Assembly (NCBI GenBank): GCA_018824305.1 | Contig: JAHJGM010000009.1 | Span: 1 to 64,000, forward strand | DNA: 64,000 bases | From: a bacterium | GTDB taxonomy: Bacteria > Campylobacterota > Campylobacteria > Campylobacterales > Sulfurimonadaceae | Direction of reading: 5' to 3' | In this document: piece by piece, positions 56,019-64,000 of the stretch | How the letters are laid out: every line of letters starts with the position of its first letter | How positions within the stretch are numbered: the first letter of the stretch is position 1 | Position numbers and translations under genes: made by a program | The notes under the pieces: generated by a model | The model's database searches: none | The model's input: only the letters and a program-made list of their open reading frames with translations | What the model was told of the DNA's origin: nothing

Positions 56019-57796
56019 TGAGTAAGAAACACATAGTAATCGATCCGATCACACGTATCGAAGGGCATTTAAGGATAGAAGCGGTCATAGATGAGAACAA
56101 CACGATCGTAGATGCATACAGCGCATCGACTATGTTCCGCGGGATAGAAACGATCCTAAAAGGAAGAGACCCTCGCGATTGTGGACTTTTGGCTATGCGT
56201 ATCTGCGGTGTTTGTACGGGTACTCACTATCAACGCTCTATTGAAGCGGTAGAGGATGCGTTTAACATCACGATCCCAAAAAACGCACGTATCGTTCGTA
56301 ATCTTATTCAGGGTTCTCTTTATGTTCAAGATCACTTAGTTCATTTTTACCACCTGCATGCACTAGACTTTGTAGATGTGGTCTCTGCGCTCTCAGCCGA
56401 TCCTGCAAAAACAGCAGAAGAGGCCAGAAAGTGGGCGGGTGTCGCAGGGGTGACTCCATATACTGATGGACCAAGCGAGTTCAAAGAGATCCAAGACCGT
56501 GTGGCAAAGTTCGTTAAACAGGGACGCCTTGGAATATTTGGTAACGGATACTGGGGAAATAAACACTATAAACTCACTCCAGAACAAAACCTTATCGGTG
56601 TGGCACACTATCTTAAAGCACTTGATATCCAACGCGATCTGGCTAAGATGCAGGCGATATTCGGCGGTAAGAACCCGCATCCACAGTCTATCGTCGTCGG
56701 CGGTGTTACATGTGTGCAGGATATTGAGAACCCTGCACGTATCGCACTGTTTAATCAGCTTTTGGCTGATGGTACGAAGTTTATTAAACAGGCATATCTA
56801 CCGGATGTCTACATGGCGGGGACGATGTATGCAGATGAGGCGCTCGACTCTAAAGCGACATTTACAGAACTTATGCAGGGTAAAGGCGTAGGGGGAACAG
56901 GCGGAGGACTTCTTAACTTCATGAGTTACGGAGATTTCCGTTTGGATGATACAGGGTTTTATCACTCTGCACTGCTTTTTCCTAGCGGTATAGTTTATGA
57001 CGGAGACATAAGTAAAGTCCAAGATGTGGAACATGAGAAGATCAGCGAAGACGTGACTCATGCATGGTATGAGGGAGATAAACCTCTGCATCCATACGAC
57101 GGTCAGACTATCCCAAAATATACTGGACTTGATAAACGTTCAGACGGTATAGCATACCTCAAGACAGATGAGAAATACAGCTGGATCAAATCACCTATCT
57201 ATAACGATACACGCGTAGAGGTCGGACCTCTTGCTCGTATGGTAGTGGGCGTTGCTAGAAAAGATGAGCGCATTACAAGATACGTGATGGATTTTCTTAA
57301 ACGCGGAAATCTTCCTGTATCGGTTCTTTTTAGTACCATAGGTAGAACTGCCGCTCGTGCTGTTGAGACACTTATCATGGCCGATGCCCTGGTAGAATGG
57401 TCAAATGAACTTGCTGCAAACGCCGCTGCGGGTGATCTTAGAACATGGACGGAGTTTGATTTCGATAAAGTAAGTATGAATACTAAAGGTGTCGGACTTG
57501 CAGAGGCACCAAGAGGCTCTTTAGGACACTGGGTACGTATCGCCAACGGTCTTGTCACAAATTATCAGGCGGTTGTTCCATCTACTTGGAACGCAGGACC
57601 TCGTGATTATAAGGGCAGGATGGGTGCGTATGAAGCGAGTCTTATCGGTACGAAAGTGGCAGATCCAAATCAACCCCTTGAGATCATCCGTACGATCCAC
57701 AGTTTTGACCCTTGTATCGCGTGTGCCGTGCACGTAGTCGATACAAAAGGTAAAGAGTTAGGTGTCTATAAGATAGATACGCAATGCAGTATTTAA
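56018..57796 (+). CDS. hydB: [NiFe] hydrogenase large subunit
   Basis: The 592-residue subunit holds the Ni-Fe site: N-terminal RICGVCTGTHYQ and C-terminal DPCIACAVHVVD supply the four Cys ligands. After the His of AVH there is a 17-residue extension (VVDTKGKELGVYKIDTQ...) to be removed by a maturation protease. It splits H2 in the periplasm and passes electrons through HydA to the cytochrome b. It starts in TAATG overlap with hydA. Confidence 0.97.
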   Translation: MSKKHIVIDPITRIEGHLRIEAVIDENNTIVDAYSASTMFRGIETILKGRDPRDCGLLAMRICGVCTGTHYQRSIEAVEDAFNITIPKNARIVRNLIQGSLYVQDHLVHFYHLHALDFVDVVSALSADPAKTAEEARKWAGVAGVTPYTDGPSEFKEIQDRVAKFVKQGRLGIFGNGYWGNKHYKLTPEQNLIGVAHYLKALDIQRDLAKMQAIFGGKNPHPQSIVVGGVTCVQDIENPARIALFNQLLADGTKFIKQAYLPDVYMAGTMYADEALDSKATFTELMQGKGVGGTGGGLLNFMSYGDFRLDDTGFYHSALLFPSGIVYDGDISKVQDVEHEKISEDVTHAWYEGDKPLHPYDGQTIPKYTGLDKRSDGIAYLKTDEKYSWIKSPIYNDTRVEVGPLARMVVGVARKDERITRYVMDFLKRGNLPVSVLFSTIGRTAARAVETLIMADALVEWSNELAANAAAGDLRTWTEFDFDKVSMNTKGVGLAEAPRGSLGHWVRIANGLVTNYQAVVPSTWNAGPRDYKGRMGAYEASLIGTKVADPNQPLEIIRTIHSFDPCIACAVHVVDTKGKELGVYKIDTQCSI

Positions 57797-57806
57797 GGAG
57801 GTCATT

Positions 57807-58508
57807 ATGAAACCTAAATACAAACAAGTCGAAAGGATGACTACCTCGATGCGCTTTATGCATTGGGCAAACGCGATCTCGATGGTCGTGGCGATCATTA
57901 CGGGGCTATACATAGGTCATCCCTATTACCAGTCGCTGATAGCAGACGGTGCGGTGGACAAGTATGTGATGGCTTGGAACAGATGGGGTCATTTTATGGT
58001 GGCGATCATTTTCGACGTTACATCTATCGTCATCGTATATCTCTACTTTTTCAGCAGATTTGAGAAACCCTTGAAAAAAGTAATGCCCACGCCAAGCAAT
58101 ATCCGTGAATTTATAGAGGTTGTTTTGAATCTTTTTACGTTAAACAGACGCAAAAAGTTCGATTCGTCTCATGCGGACAGTTTCAATGCCGTATATTTCT
58201 TTATATTTCACCTGATGATATTCTGGATGCTTTTTACAGGTCTGCAACTTTATGTGAGGGGTCTCGAATCGGGACTCAGCTCCATAGGCAGTTGGTGGCC
58301 GTGGATGCTGCATGTGTTTACGGATTGGACGGTAGCTGCATGTGGGGGAAGTATCATGGATGTCAGGATCTCGCATCATGCGACGATGTGGTATCTGATA
58401 GTGTGGATCGTATTTCACATCTACTACCAAGTATGGAGAACCATTTTCTGGAAAGAGGGCGATATCGCGATCGTCATAGGCGGAAGCAAATTTGTTAAAG
58501 AGAAATAA
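57807..58508 (+). CDS. hydC: Hydrogenase cytochrome b subunit
   Basis: The 233-residue Ni/Fe-hydrogenase b-type cytochrome has four helices with paired His candidates (RFMHWANA, HFMVAIIFD, ISHHATMWYLIVWIVFHIYYQ). It anchors the dimer and sends electrons to menaquinone. AAGGAGG precedes the ATG. It is followed by a GC-rich hairpin before the maturation genes. Confidence 0.94.
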   Translation: MKPKYKQVERMTTSMRFMHWANAISMVVAIITGLYIGHPYYQSLIADGAVDKYVMAWNRWGHFMVAIIFDVTSIVIVYLYFFSRFEKPLKKVMPTPSNIREFIEVVLNLFTLNRRKKFDSSHADSFNAVYFFIFHLMIFWMLFTGLQLYVRGLESGLSSIGSWWPWMLHVFTDWTVAACGGSIMDVRISHHATMWYLIVWIVFHIYYQVWRTIFWKEGDIAIVIGGSKFVKEK

Positions 58509-58524
58509 TATTTCTCATCTATAA

Positions 58525-58548
58525 ATATCCGGCGGTTATGCCGGATAT
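58525..58548 (+). repeat. GC-rich hairpin between hydC and maturation genes
   Basis: ATATCCGGC (58525-58533) and GCCGGATAT (58540-58548) form a perfect 9-bp stem with loop GGTTAT. TATTCAAAAGGA follows, so there is no U-tract. It sits between structural and accessory genes and may lower or stabilise part of the transcript rather than end it. Confidence 0.5.
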
Positions 58549-58564
58549 ATTCAAAAGGATATAA

Positions 58565-60490
58565 ATGGCATTCGTGCTAGAACTTCATACCACCTCCACC
58601 CAACCCTATATCAAAAACTATATCATCAGTATCATCAGAGAGTATAAAATCAAAGCTATCGTCACTCTTAAAAACGCTAAAATAGTCTGTGCTTTTGCAT
58701 CAGAACATGAGAACCTTCAAGCTTGTCTTGATGCAATAGCACAGCGATTGCCCGCATCCTGCTTTTTAACAGGAAGTCAGCACTACAGAGTTGAGGGCGA
58801 ACCCGATACTCTGCCCTCATACACTCTGGAGTATCCTCTTGGTCTTGGTCTATGCCCCTCTTGCCAAAAAGAGATGTTTGACCCCTCATCCCGCAGATAT
58901 TACTACCCCTTCACCTCATGTGGTCACTGCGGCGGAGGATACGGGCTCTTTAACAAGTTTCCCTATGAAAGAGCAAACACCTCGTTTCGCTTCTTTCAAC
59001 CTTGCGAGGAGTGCGAGAGCGAGAGTAAGAACGTTGGCATAAGAGAGCAGCATCAGATAAACAGCTGCCATAAATGCGGAGTCCCTGTGCGCCTTATGAA
59101 CAAAAACAACGAACGCTACGCAAATGATGCAGGAAGCTTCAGAACGATGTTTGAAGTAGCGGCAAAAGCCATTATGGATAATAAACGTGTCCTTGTAAAA
59201 ACGACCATGGGTTACAGAGTCTTTTATAAAACTCAGTTTATGAACAATGACTCGATCCTTATGATGATAAACGCCGCAAAGATAACAGAATACCTCTCTT
59301 TGATAAATCAGGAGTTTAATGCACTCCTTAGTATTGAGCGCCCCATCTTACATGTAGCACTCAAAAATGAAACGCTGATACAGGAGATAGGTAAGACAAC
59401 AGATGTCAAATACCCAGATGACGGATTTACTATTCTGCTTGCAAAAGAGCTTCAGAGCTTAGGTCAAGACTATATCGCGTATGAAGATGCAGATAGAACA
59501 ACACCTGCAGATATCTTGATGGAACATGATCTGGAAGTGACACCTCAAAGCGATCTTCGACTCTTTATCAATAAAGATATTCAGTTTATCGCTTCAGGCG
59601 AGAGAATAAGCTTCCCATCAAGACTCTTTCCTCTCACAGATACACTCAGTATAGCCCATGATCTTATCGGTGTGCAACATGAGGGGATGATGCTCTTTGA
59701 CAAGATGGAACATTTCGAATCCACAAAAGTCTCCAAAGTAGTCGTACTCGAAGGTCACGATGAAGAGAACTGGCACTCGAATCAAACACTGATGCACCAA
59801 GATGAAGCATCCTTTATGTCTGTTATCGCAGAACATGGATTGTTTGGTAAAAGCTGTGTGGGGACATACTTCGATGAAGAAGCGTCATTTTTGTATTACG
59901 ACGGTAAAAAGATCATCAAGATCGTCCCGCAACGTGATTTTAACGCCGCTGATATTTTGGAAAAGATGGCGACACTCAGAGAAGGCTCGGACAGACTCGT
60001 AGCAAACCTCAAAGAGAAGATGCCCTCTGTTTATAAAAAACTGCAGATGCTTCAAGAGCGAGGAAGCGTAGATCTCTTTGAAGCAACGGCCATTATCCTC
60101 GGATTAGAAGATGAAAGTATGAGAGGCGTCACAAAAGAGGCTCTGAAATTCGTAGGCAAAGGGGGTATCCAGATAGATACCCATGTCAAAGACAACAGAT
60201 TCGATCATACGGCATTTCTCTCTAGTATCGTGAGTTATCAGCTAGGCGGCGTAGAGAGTGTGATGATGAGCTACTCCATATTTGAATCACTGGGAGATTA
60301 CTTCAGTGACCTGATAAAAGAGATGCAAGGCAAAACAAAAGCAGAACATATCATCCTGTGCGGGACACACTTTGCAAACCAGTCTCTCTTTAGCAGGATG
60401 CAAAGAAACCTCAAACTCACACCTCCGCTTATGAACATCAACTATCCAATCGGCAAGGAGAATGCTGTTGTCGGCGGAATCTACTTGTAA
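58565..60490 (+). CDS. HypF-like paralogue in hydrogenase operon (HydE-like)
   Basis: The 641-residue protein carries the double zinc finger of HypF with near-identical spacing: C97, C100, C119, C122, C147, C150, C168, C171. Larger parts resemble the YrdC-like and Kae1-like regions. The acylphosphatase signature (VQGVGFRP) and the Kae1 HxxxH metal motif (HHYAHA in true HypF) are absent, and the C-terminal LSGGVFQN-like segment reads LCGTHFANQ. A true HypF is encoded next. Campylobacterota hydrogenase operons carry a dedicated extra gene of this kind (HydE in Helicobacter/Wolinella usage). It may be a scaffold or specificity factor. Confidence 0.7.
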   Translation: MAFVLELHTTSTQPYIKNYIISIIREYKIKAIVTLKNAKIVCAFASEHENLQACLDAIAQRLPASCFLTGSQHYRVEGEPDTLPSYTLEYPLGLGLCPSCQKEMFDPSSRRYYYPFTSCGHCGGGYGLFNKFPYERANTSFRFFQPCEECESESKNVGIREQHQINSCHKCGVPVRLMNKNNERYANDAGSFRTMFEVAAKAIMDNKRVLVKTTMGYRVFYKTQFMNNDSILMMINAAKITEYLSLINQEFNALLSIERPILHVALKNETLIQEIGKTTDVKYPDDGFTILLAKELQSLGQDYIAYEDADRTTPADILMEHDLEVTPQSDLRLFINKDIQFIASGERISFPSRLFPLTDTLSIAHDLIGVQHEGMMLFDKMEHFESTKVSKVVVLEGHDEENWHSNQTLMHQDEASFMSVIAEHGLFGKSCVGTYFDEEASFLYYDGKKIIKIVPQRDFNAADILEKMATLREGSDRLVANLKEKMPSVYKKLQMLQERGSVDLFEATAIILGLEDESMRGVTKEALKFVGKGGIQIDTHVKDNRFDHTAFLSSIVSYQLGGVESVMMSYSIFESLGDYFSDLIKEMQGKTKAEHIILCGTHFANQSLFSRMQRNLKLTPPLMNINYPIGKENAVVGGIYL

Positions 60491-62756
60491 ACGATTAAGA
60501 GTCAACGTCAAAGGTATCGTTCAAGGTGTAGGTTTTAGACCGTTCGTCTTTCAATTGGCTGTTAAGTTCTCTTTAGGCGGATTTGTACTGAATAATTCCG
60601 AGGGTGTAATCATTGAGATAGAGGGAAACGAGCAAGCCCTTACGTCCTTTTTAAATACACTCAAAGAGAACCCGCCACCGCTTGCTAGAGTCGACAGTAT
60701 CGATATGGAGTCGGTTACAGCTCAGGGTGAGAAAGATTTTTCCATACGCCATACAGATGAGAACAGTTTAAATCTTACCATGGTCTCACCGGATATCGCG
60801 TTGTGTGAGAAGTGTGAAGAGGAGATGAAAGATCCATCCAACCGCAGATATGGTTACCCTTTTATAAACTGTACCGATTGCGGACCTCGTTACTCTATCA
60901 TCAAAAAACTCCCTTATGACAGACCATATACTTCTATGCGTGAGTTTCATATGTGCCAAGAGTGTGCTAGAGAATATAATAATCCTCTAGATAGACGTTA
61001 CCACGCTCAGCCCATCAGTTGTCCAGACTGCGGACCGGCGCTGTATCTTTTGGACAAAGAGGGTAAGGTGATCGCAGAAAATAGCGAGGCGATCAGGCTT
61101 ACATGTAAGCTTATACGTGAAAAAAAGATCTTGGCAGTCAAAGGGCTTGGCGGATTTCATCTGGTCTGCGACGCTACAAGTGATGAGGCGGTATCGACTT
61201 TAAGAGAGAGAAAAAAACGTCCAAGCAAACCGCTTGCCGTGATGTTTCAAGATATAGAAGCGATAAAAAAAGAGACATTTATAAATGATGAGGAAGAGAA
61301 GCTTATCCTTTGTAAGGAACACCCTGTTGTGGTCGTCAATAAAAACTCTACGAGTTCTCTTTCTTTACATGTAGCACCAAATATAGAGAGACTAGGTGTA
61401 TTTTTACCCTATACGCCGCTTCATGTACTGTTACTGGATGAGTTAAACACACCAATAGTAGCCACCAGTGCAAATCTCAGTGATGAACCTATTGTCATTG
61501 ATGAAAAAGAGCTGCTTAGCAAACTGGGTGACGTTGTAGATGCCGTGCTGAGCCATGATAGGGAGATCGTAAACGGATGTGATGACAGTGTCATTATGCA
61601 AAGCGGCGATCAGAAGACTCTTGTGAGGATGGCTAGAGGCTATGCTCCAAAAAGCATGTTACTGCCTAAAAAGATCGGTAAAAAGATCTTGGCAGTGGGT
61701 GCCAATCAAAAAAACAGTATCGCACTCGCATTTGACGATCATATCATCCTTTCGCCCCATATCGGCGATCTGAATTCCATAGAGGCGTTTGAGTATTTTA
61801 CAAGGACTTTAGAAACGTTTAAAAGCTTTTATGAGTTCGAGCCTGATATCATCGTATGTGACAAACATCCCGAATATGAAACGACGAAGTGGGCAAAAGG
61901 TCTAAGTAAAGAGAATCCGAATATAGAGCTTTTTGAAGTCCAGCACCATTATGCTCATGCATTGGCATGTATGATGGAATATACTTTAGACGAAAAGGTG
62001 CTCGCTTTTTGTTTTGACGGTACTGGGTATGGTGATGACGGTACATTATGGGGAGCAGAGGTGCTCATAGCCGATACCAAAGATTATGAAAGAGTCTCTT
62101 ATCTGACTCCGTTTCGTTTACTTGGGGCTACAAAAGCCGTACGGGAGCCAAGACGTGTCGGCTTATCGCTTTTATTTGAGTGCTTTACATTAGAAGAGGT
62201 ACTTGCGCTTGATAATGAGACGACAAGAAGCTTTATGCAAGAGGAGATAAAATCTCTACATGTAATGTGGCAAAAGGGATTAAACTCTCCGCTTACAAGT
62301 TCTATGGGAAGGCTGTTTGACGCGGTGGCTTCACTTTCCGGCATAGCACAGATACTCGGATACGAAGGTGAAAGCGGACTGCTTATAGAGAGCGTCTCGC
62401 AAAAGATAGATCTAAGTAAAAAGTTTAGTTATACACTAGAGGAAGATAAGATAGATATACGGGCTATGATAGCTCAGATAGTGCAGATGAAAGAATCGGC
62501 TGAGATCTCGGCTATGTTTATCTCGACAATCGCAAATATTATCTTGGATATAGCAGATCAGTATCCTTCACTGCCAGTTGTTCTCAGCGGAGGCGTGTTT
62601 CAAAACAAACTGCTTGTCGATATACTTGCAAAAGAGTTTAAAAATAAAAATATTAGATATTATATGCAGCAAGATACTCCTGTCAATGACGGCTCTATTG
62701 CTCTTGGTCAGGCATATTATGCATTAAAACATTTATGGAGCAAAGATGAAAAATAA
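60462..62756 (+). CDS. hypF: Carbamoyltransferase HypF
   Basis: The 764-residue HypF is complete. It has an acylphosphatase domain (VKGIVQGVGFRPFV), two zinc fingers (C115, C118, C137, C140, C165, C168, C187, C190), a YrdC-like domain (about 205-395) and a Kae1-like domain with QHHYAHA (H495/H499) and LSGGVFQN. It makes the CN ligands of the hydrogenase iron from carbamoyl phosphate. ATG 60462 lies only one base after AAGGAG. TTG 60468, seven nt after it, may be the real start. The 5' end overlaps the HypF-like gene by 29 bp. Confidence 0.96.
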   Translation: MLLSAESTCKRLRVNVKGIVQGVGFRPFVFQLAVKFSLGGFVLNNSEGVIIEIEGNEQALTSFLNTLKENPPPLARVDSIDMESVTAQGEKDFSIRHTDENSLNLTMVSPDIALCEKCEEEMKDPSNRRYGYPFINCTDCGPRYSIIKKLPYDRPYTSMREFHMCQECAREYNNPLDRRYHAQPISCPDCGPALYLLDKEGKVIAENSEAIRLTCKLIREKKILAVKGLGGFHLVCDATSDEAVSTLRERKKRPSKPLAVMFQDIEAIKKETFINDEEEKLILCKEHPVVVVNKNSTSSLSLHVAPNIERLGVFLPYTPLHVLLLDELNTPIVATSANLSDEPIVIDEKELLSKLGDVVDAVLSHDREIVNGCDDSVIMQSGDQKTLVRMARGYAPKSMLLPKKIGKKILAVGANQKNSIALAFDDHIILSPHIGDLNSIEAFEYFTRTLETFKSFYEFEPDIIVCDKHPEYETTKWAKGLSKENPNIELFEVQHHYAHALACMMEYTLDEKVLAFCFDGTGYGDDGTLWGAEVLIADTKDYERVSYLTPFRLLGATKAVREPRRVGLSLLFECFTLEEVLALDNETTRSFMQEEIKSLHVMWQKGLNSPLTSSMGRLFDAVASLSGIAQILGYEGESGLLIESVSQKIDLSKKFSYTLEEDKIDIRAMIAQIVQMKESAEISAMFISTIANIILDIADQYPSLPVVLSGGVFQNKLLVDILAKEFKNKNIRYYMQQDTPVNDGSIALGQAYYALKHLWSKDEK

Positions 62757-63303
62757 GATAGCGGTCATTGGATCGGGAAACGCTTTTTTTAAGGATGAGG
62801 GTGTAGGGCTTTATGCTGTCAAGTATATAAAAGAGAACTATGATTTTACTCCTGCAATAGAGTTCGTAGATGGCGGGACACTCGGATTTTTACTGATGCC
62901 GCTGCTTCAAGAGTATGAAGAGGTCATCATCGTAAACACAGGATCGGAAGATGACAAAGTAGCAGGAACGATAAGCATCAAAGATTGTGATGAGTTCCTT
63001 GATGGTACCTTGATCAAAAAAACAGCCAATGAGGTCGAGATAGCAGAGATGCTTCAGATATGTTCACTGACGGAAAACATGGCAAAGACTATTTTGATAA
63101 GCATAGCCCCTGAAGATATCATCTCTGTGGAAGTAGGGCTTACTACGACTTTGCAAGATGTCTGGGAAGATTATATAAAAGCGATACTTGAAACGATACA
63201 AAACTGCAAAATAGAAATATCTAAACGTGAATCTAGCGTATCTCTGGCAGATATACTGCACACATTCGCATACCCTAGTATCGAACATAACAGAGGATTT
63301 TAA
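62746..63303 (+). CDS. hydD: Hydrogenase maturation protease, divergent metal site
   Basis: The 185-residue HyaD/HybD-family protease opens with GSGNAFFKDEGVG, keeping Glu18, the first Ni-sensing ligand. The second (Asp in ILDAID-type family motifs) is Asn64 here (IIVNTGSED). The third (His in SPHQ/AHEVE-type motifs) is Asn95 (KTANEVEIAEML). The fold motif VDGGTLGFLLMP is intact. It should remove the HydB C-terminal extension after nickel insertion. With two of three ligands changed, activity or metal recognition may differ. It overlaps hypF by 11 bp. Confidence 0.88.
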   Translation: MKNKIAVIGSGNAFFKDEGVGLYAVKYIKENYDFTPAIEFVDGGTLGFLLMPLLQEYEEVIIVNTGSEDDKVAGTISIKDCDEFLDGTLIKKTANEVEIAEMLQICSLTENMAKTILISIAPEDIISVEVGLTTTLQDVWEDYIKAILETIQNCKIEISKRESSVSLADILHTFAYPSIEHNRGF

Positions 63304-63983
63304 AACTTCTCTTCAAAATACTGTTTTTGAAGCAGTTTTATCTGTATCTGGATGGGGTGATTGAATTTAAATTCCGCTTCTTTAAGATAAAGAGGGAAGT
63401 TTTCTGTAGATATACCCTTATAATTTAATATAAACTTTTCAAAATATTCCCAAAAACTGACAATTGTATTGAGATGTTTTGAGATCTTTATGATCTTGCT
63501 TTTTCTTTTGAATTTGGAAAACGCATCATTATAGACCTCTTGTAGATTATCATCTATAAATTGCTGTTTATACATTTGAAGTGTGGGCATGACCAAGGTG
63601 TATATATGGCTGCCATAGTCAAAAGTAAGGAAGTTATGTGCATCAAACACTGCCGATCTATCGTTGCGTTTACTCTGTTCCAGATAGAAATACTCCTCAT
63701 ATTCGCAAGGCTTTTCTCTTGTGCTTTCATACTCTTTTTCAGAGATCTTTGCACAAAGCAGTCTGAAAATATCATAATATCTGTGTATAGAGACATAGGA
63801 AAGGTTGAGTTGCTTCGAGGTTTGAAGAGCATTTTCGTTTTTGCAGAAATATTCGATAAGAGTCATCACTTTATTTATGCGGCGGGGGCTGTATTTTCTT
63901 CTACATGCCGAGCACTTCAACATGCCATCACCCAATCTATACAGTTTATGATCACAGTATATACATTCACTTAGCCATTGCAT
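63300..63983 (-). CDS. Degenerate ISXO2/IS1595-like protein with zinc ribbon and HTH
   Basis: The 227-residue protein has an N-terminal zinc ribbon (CIYCDHKLYRLGDGMLKCSAC), a helix-turn-helix segment (NALQTSKQLNLSYVSIHRYY) and a C-terminal EFKFNHP that recalls the E-RFNHR motif of IS1595/ISXO2 transposases. The first catalytic region (usually DETY-like) reads EEYFYLE, and the core is short compared with the roughly 300 residues of the family. No terminal inverted repeats were seen. It may be a decayed or domesticated transposase, possibly a regulator. It converges on hydD with a 4-bp overlap. Confidence 0.6.
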   Translation of the reverse strand: MQWLSECIYCDHKLYRLGDGMLKCSACRRKYSPRRINKVMTLIEYFCKNENALQTSKQLNLSYVSIHRYYDIFRLLCAKISEKEYESTREKPCEYEEYFYLEQSKRNDRSAVFDAHNFLTFDYGSHIYTLVMPTLQMYKQQFIDDNLQEVYNDAFSKFKRKSKIIKISKHLNTIVSFWEYFEKFILNYKGISTENFPLYLKEAEFKFNHPIQIQIKLLQKQYFEEKF

Positions 63984-64000
63984 AGGACATTTTACTCTAA

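Larger units (their letters stand above)
7136..62264. repeat. Over-represented palindrome TACATGTA (22 scattered copies)
   Basis: Starts of TACATGTA by my hand scan: 7136, 8636, 9482, 14115, 14130, 16367, 18510, 26605, 26666, 26996, 28197, 32283, 40256, 41674, 42565, 46993, 51010, 53462, 59349, 61100, 61366, 62257. The longer CTTACATGTAAG occurs seven times (7134, 14128, 26603, 41672, 42563, 53460, 61098). About two 8-mers would be expected at roughly 40 percent GC. Most copies lie within genes, often read as Leu-His-Val. The count is manual and may miss some. Confidence 0.8.

Noticed and set aside
1-64000. CRISPR arrays, tRNA or rRNA genes
   Set aside because: No regularly spaced repeats and no cloverleaf-like or rRNA stretches were found in the spacers.

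Overview
The window looks like chromosome from a free-living member of the Campylobacterota, probably close to Sulfurimonas. The signs are moderate-to-low GC, the gene string DUF1882-glyA-lysS-fur typical of this phylum, FliO with a periplasmic AMIN-like part, CheX/FliN/FliO and MotAB/FliP flagellar clusters, class II DAHP synthase, a single XerH-like recombinase, and a membrane-bound uptake [NiFe] hydrogenase with its own HypF-like partner. I saw no rRNA, tRNA, CRISPR array, intact insertion sequence or prophage.

Region 1-14.1 kb is a guanidine acquisition and assimilation locus, all on the plus strand. A porin gene and, separately, an ABC-transporter operon each begin with a guanidine-I (ykkC) riboswitch. 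The two leaders also share a near-palindromic box placed identically upstream of the -10 element. The operon encodes a NitT/TauT-type ABC importer, two DUF1989 proteins (UAAP1/UAAP2, the carboxyguanidine deiminase pair), a metallo-beta-lactamase-fold hydrolase, then an internal guanidine-II (mini-ykkC) riboswitch, a biotin-dependent urea/guanidine carboxylase, a TIM-barrel isomerase-like protein, an EamA transporter and an allophanate hydrolase split into two genes. The expected flow is guanidine, then carboxyguanidine, then allophanate, then ammonia plus CO2. Three aptamers of two unrelated classes in one locus, one of them on a porin, and three uncharacterised passenger enzymes/transporters are the most interesting content.

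Region 14.1-26.2 kb holds fliO-fliN-cheX (minus), a TSUP permease, uvrA-mltA-recR, a Cache-GGDEF cyclase, a SulP transporter and a PAS-GGDEF cyclase. Region 26.3-34.8 kb is a minus-strand housekeeping run: aroE, trpE, a SPOR protein, DUF1882, glyA, lysS, fur, a CvpA protein and a GGDEF cyclase. Region 35-40.6 kb holds DAHP synthase, pilT, an ArsC-like protein, gatC, a YfgM/BamB-like pair and a XerH-like recombinase. Region 40.6-47.6 kb is a minus-strand envelope glycan set: metallophosphoesterase, PAP2, two GT39 transferases, a GT9 transferase and a flippase-like protein.

Region 47.7-54.7 kb carries motA-motB-fliP, a lipoprotein substrate-binding protein coupled to a GGDEF-EAL protein, trmA and a coiled-coil periplasmic protein. 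Region 54.8-63.3 kb is the hydrogenase operon hydABC, a HypF-like paralogue, hypF and a maturation protease with unusual metal-site residues. It converges on a degenerate ISXO2/IS1595-like protein gene.

The palindrome TACATGTA, often extended to CTTACATGTAAG, occurs at 22 places by my hand count. That is roughly ten times the chance expectation, and it is mostly inside genes.
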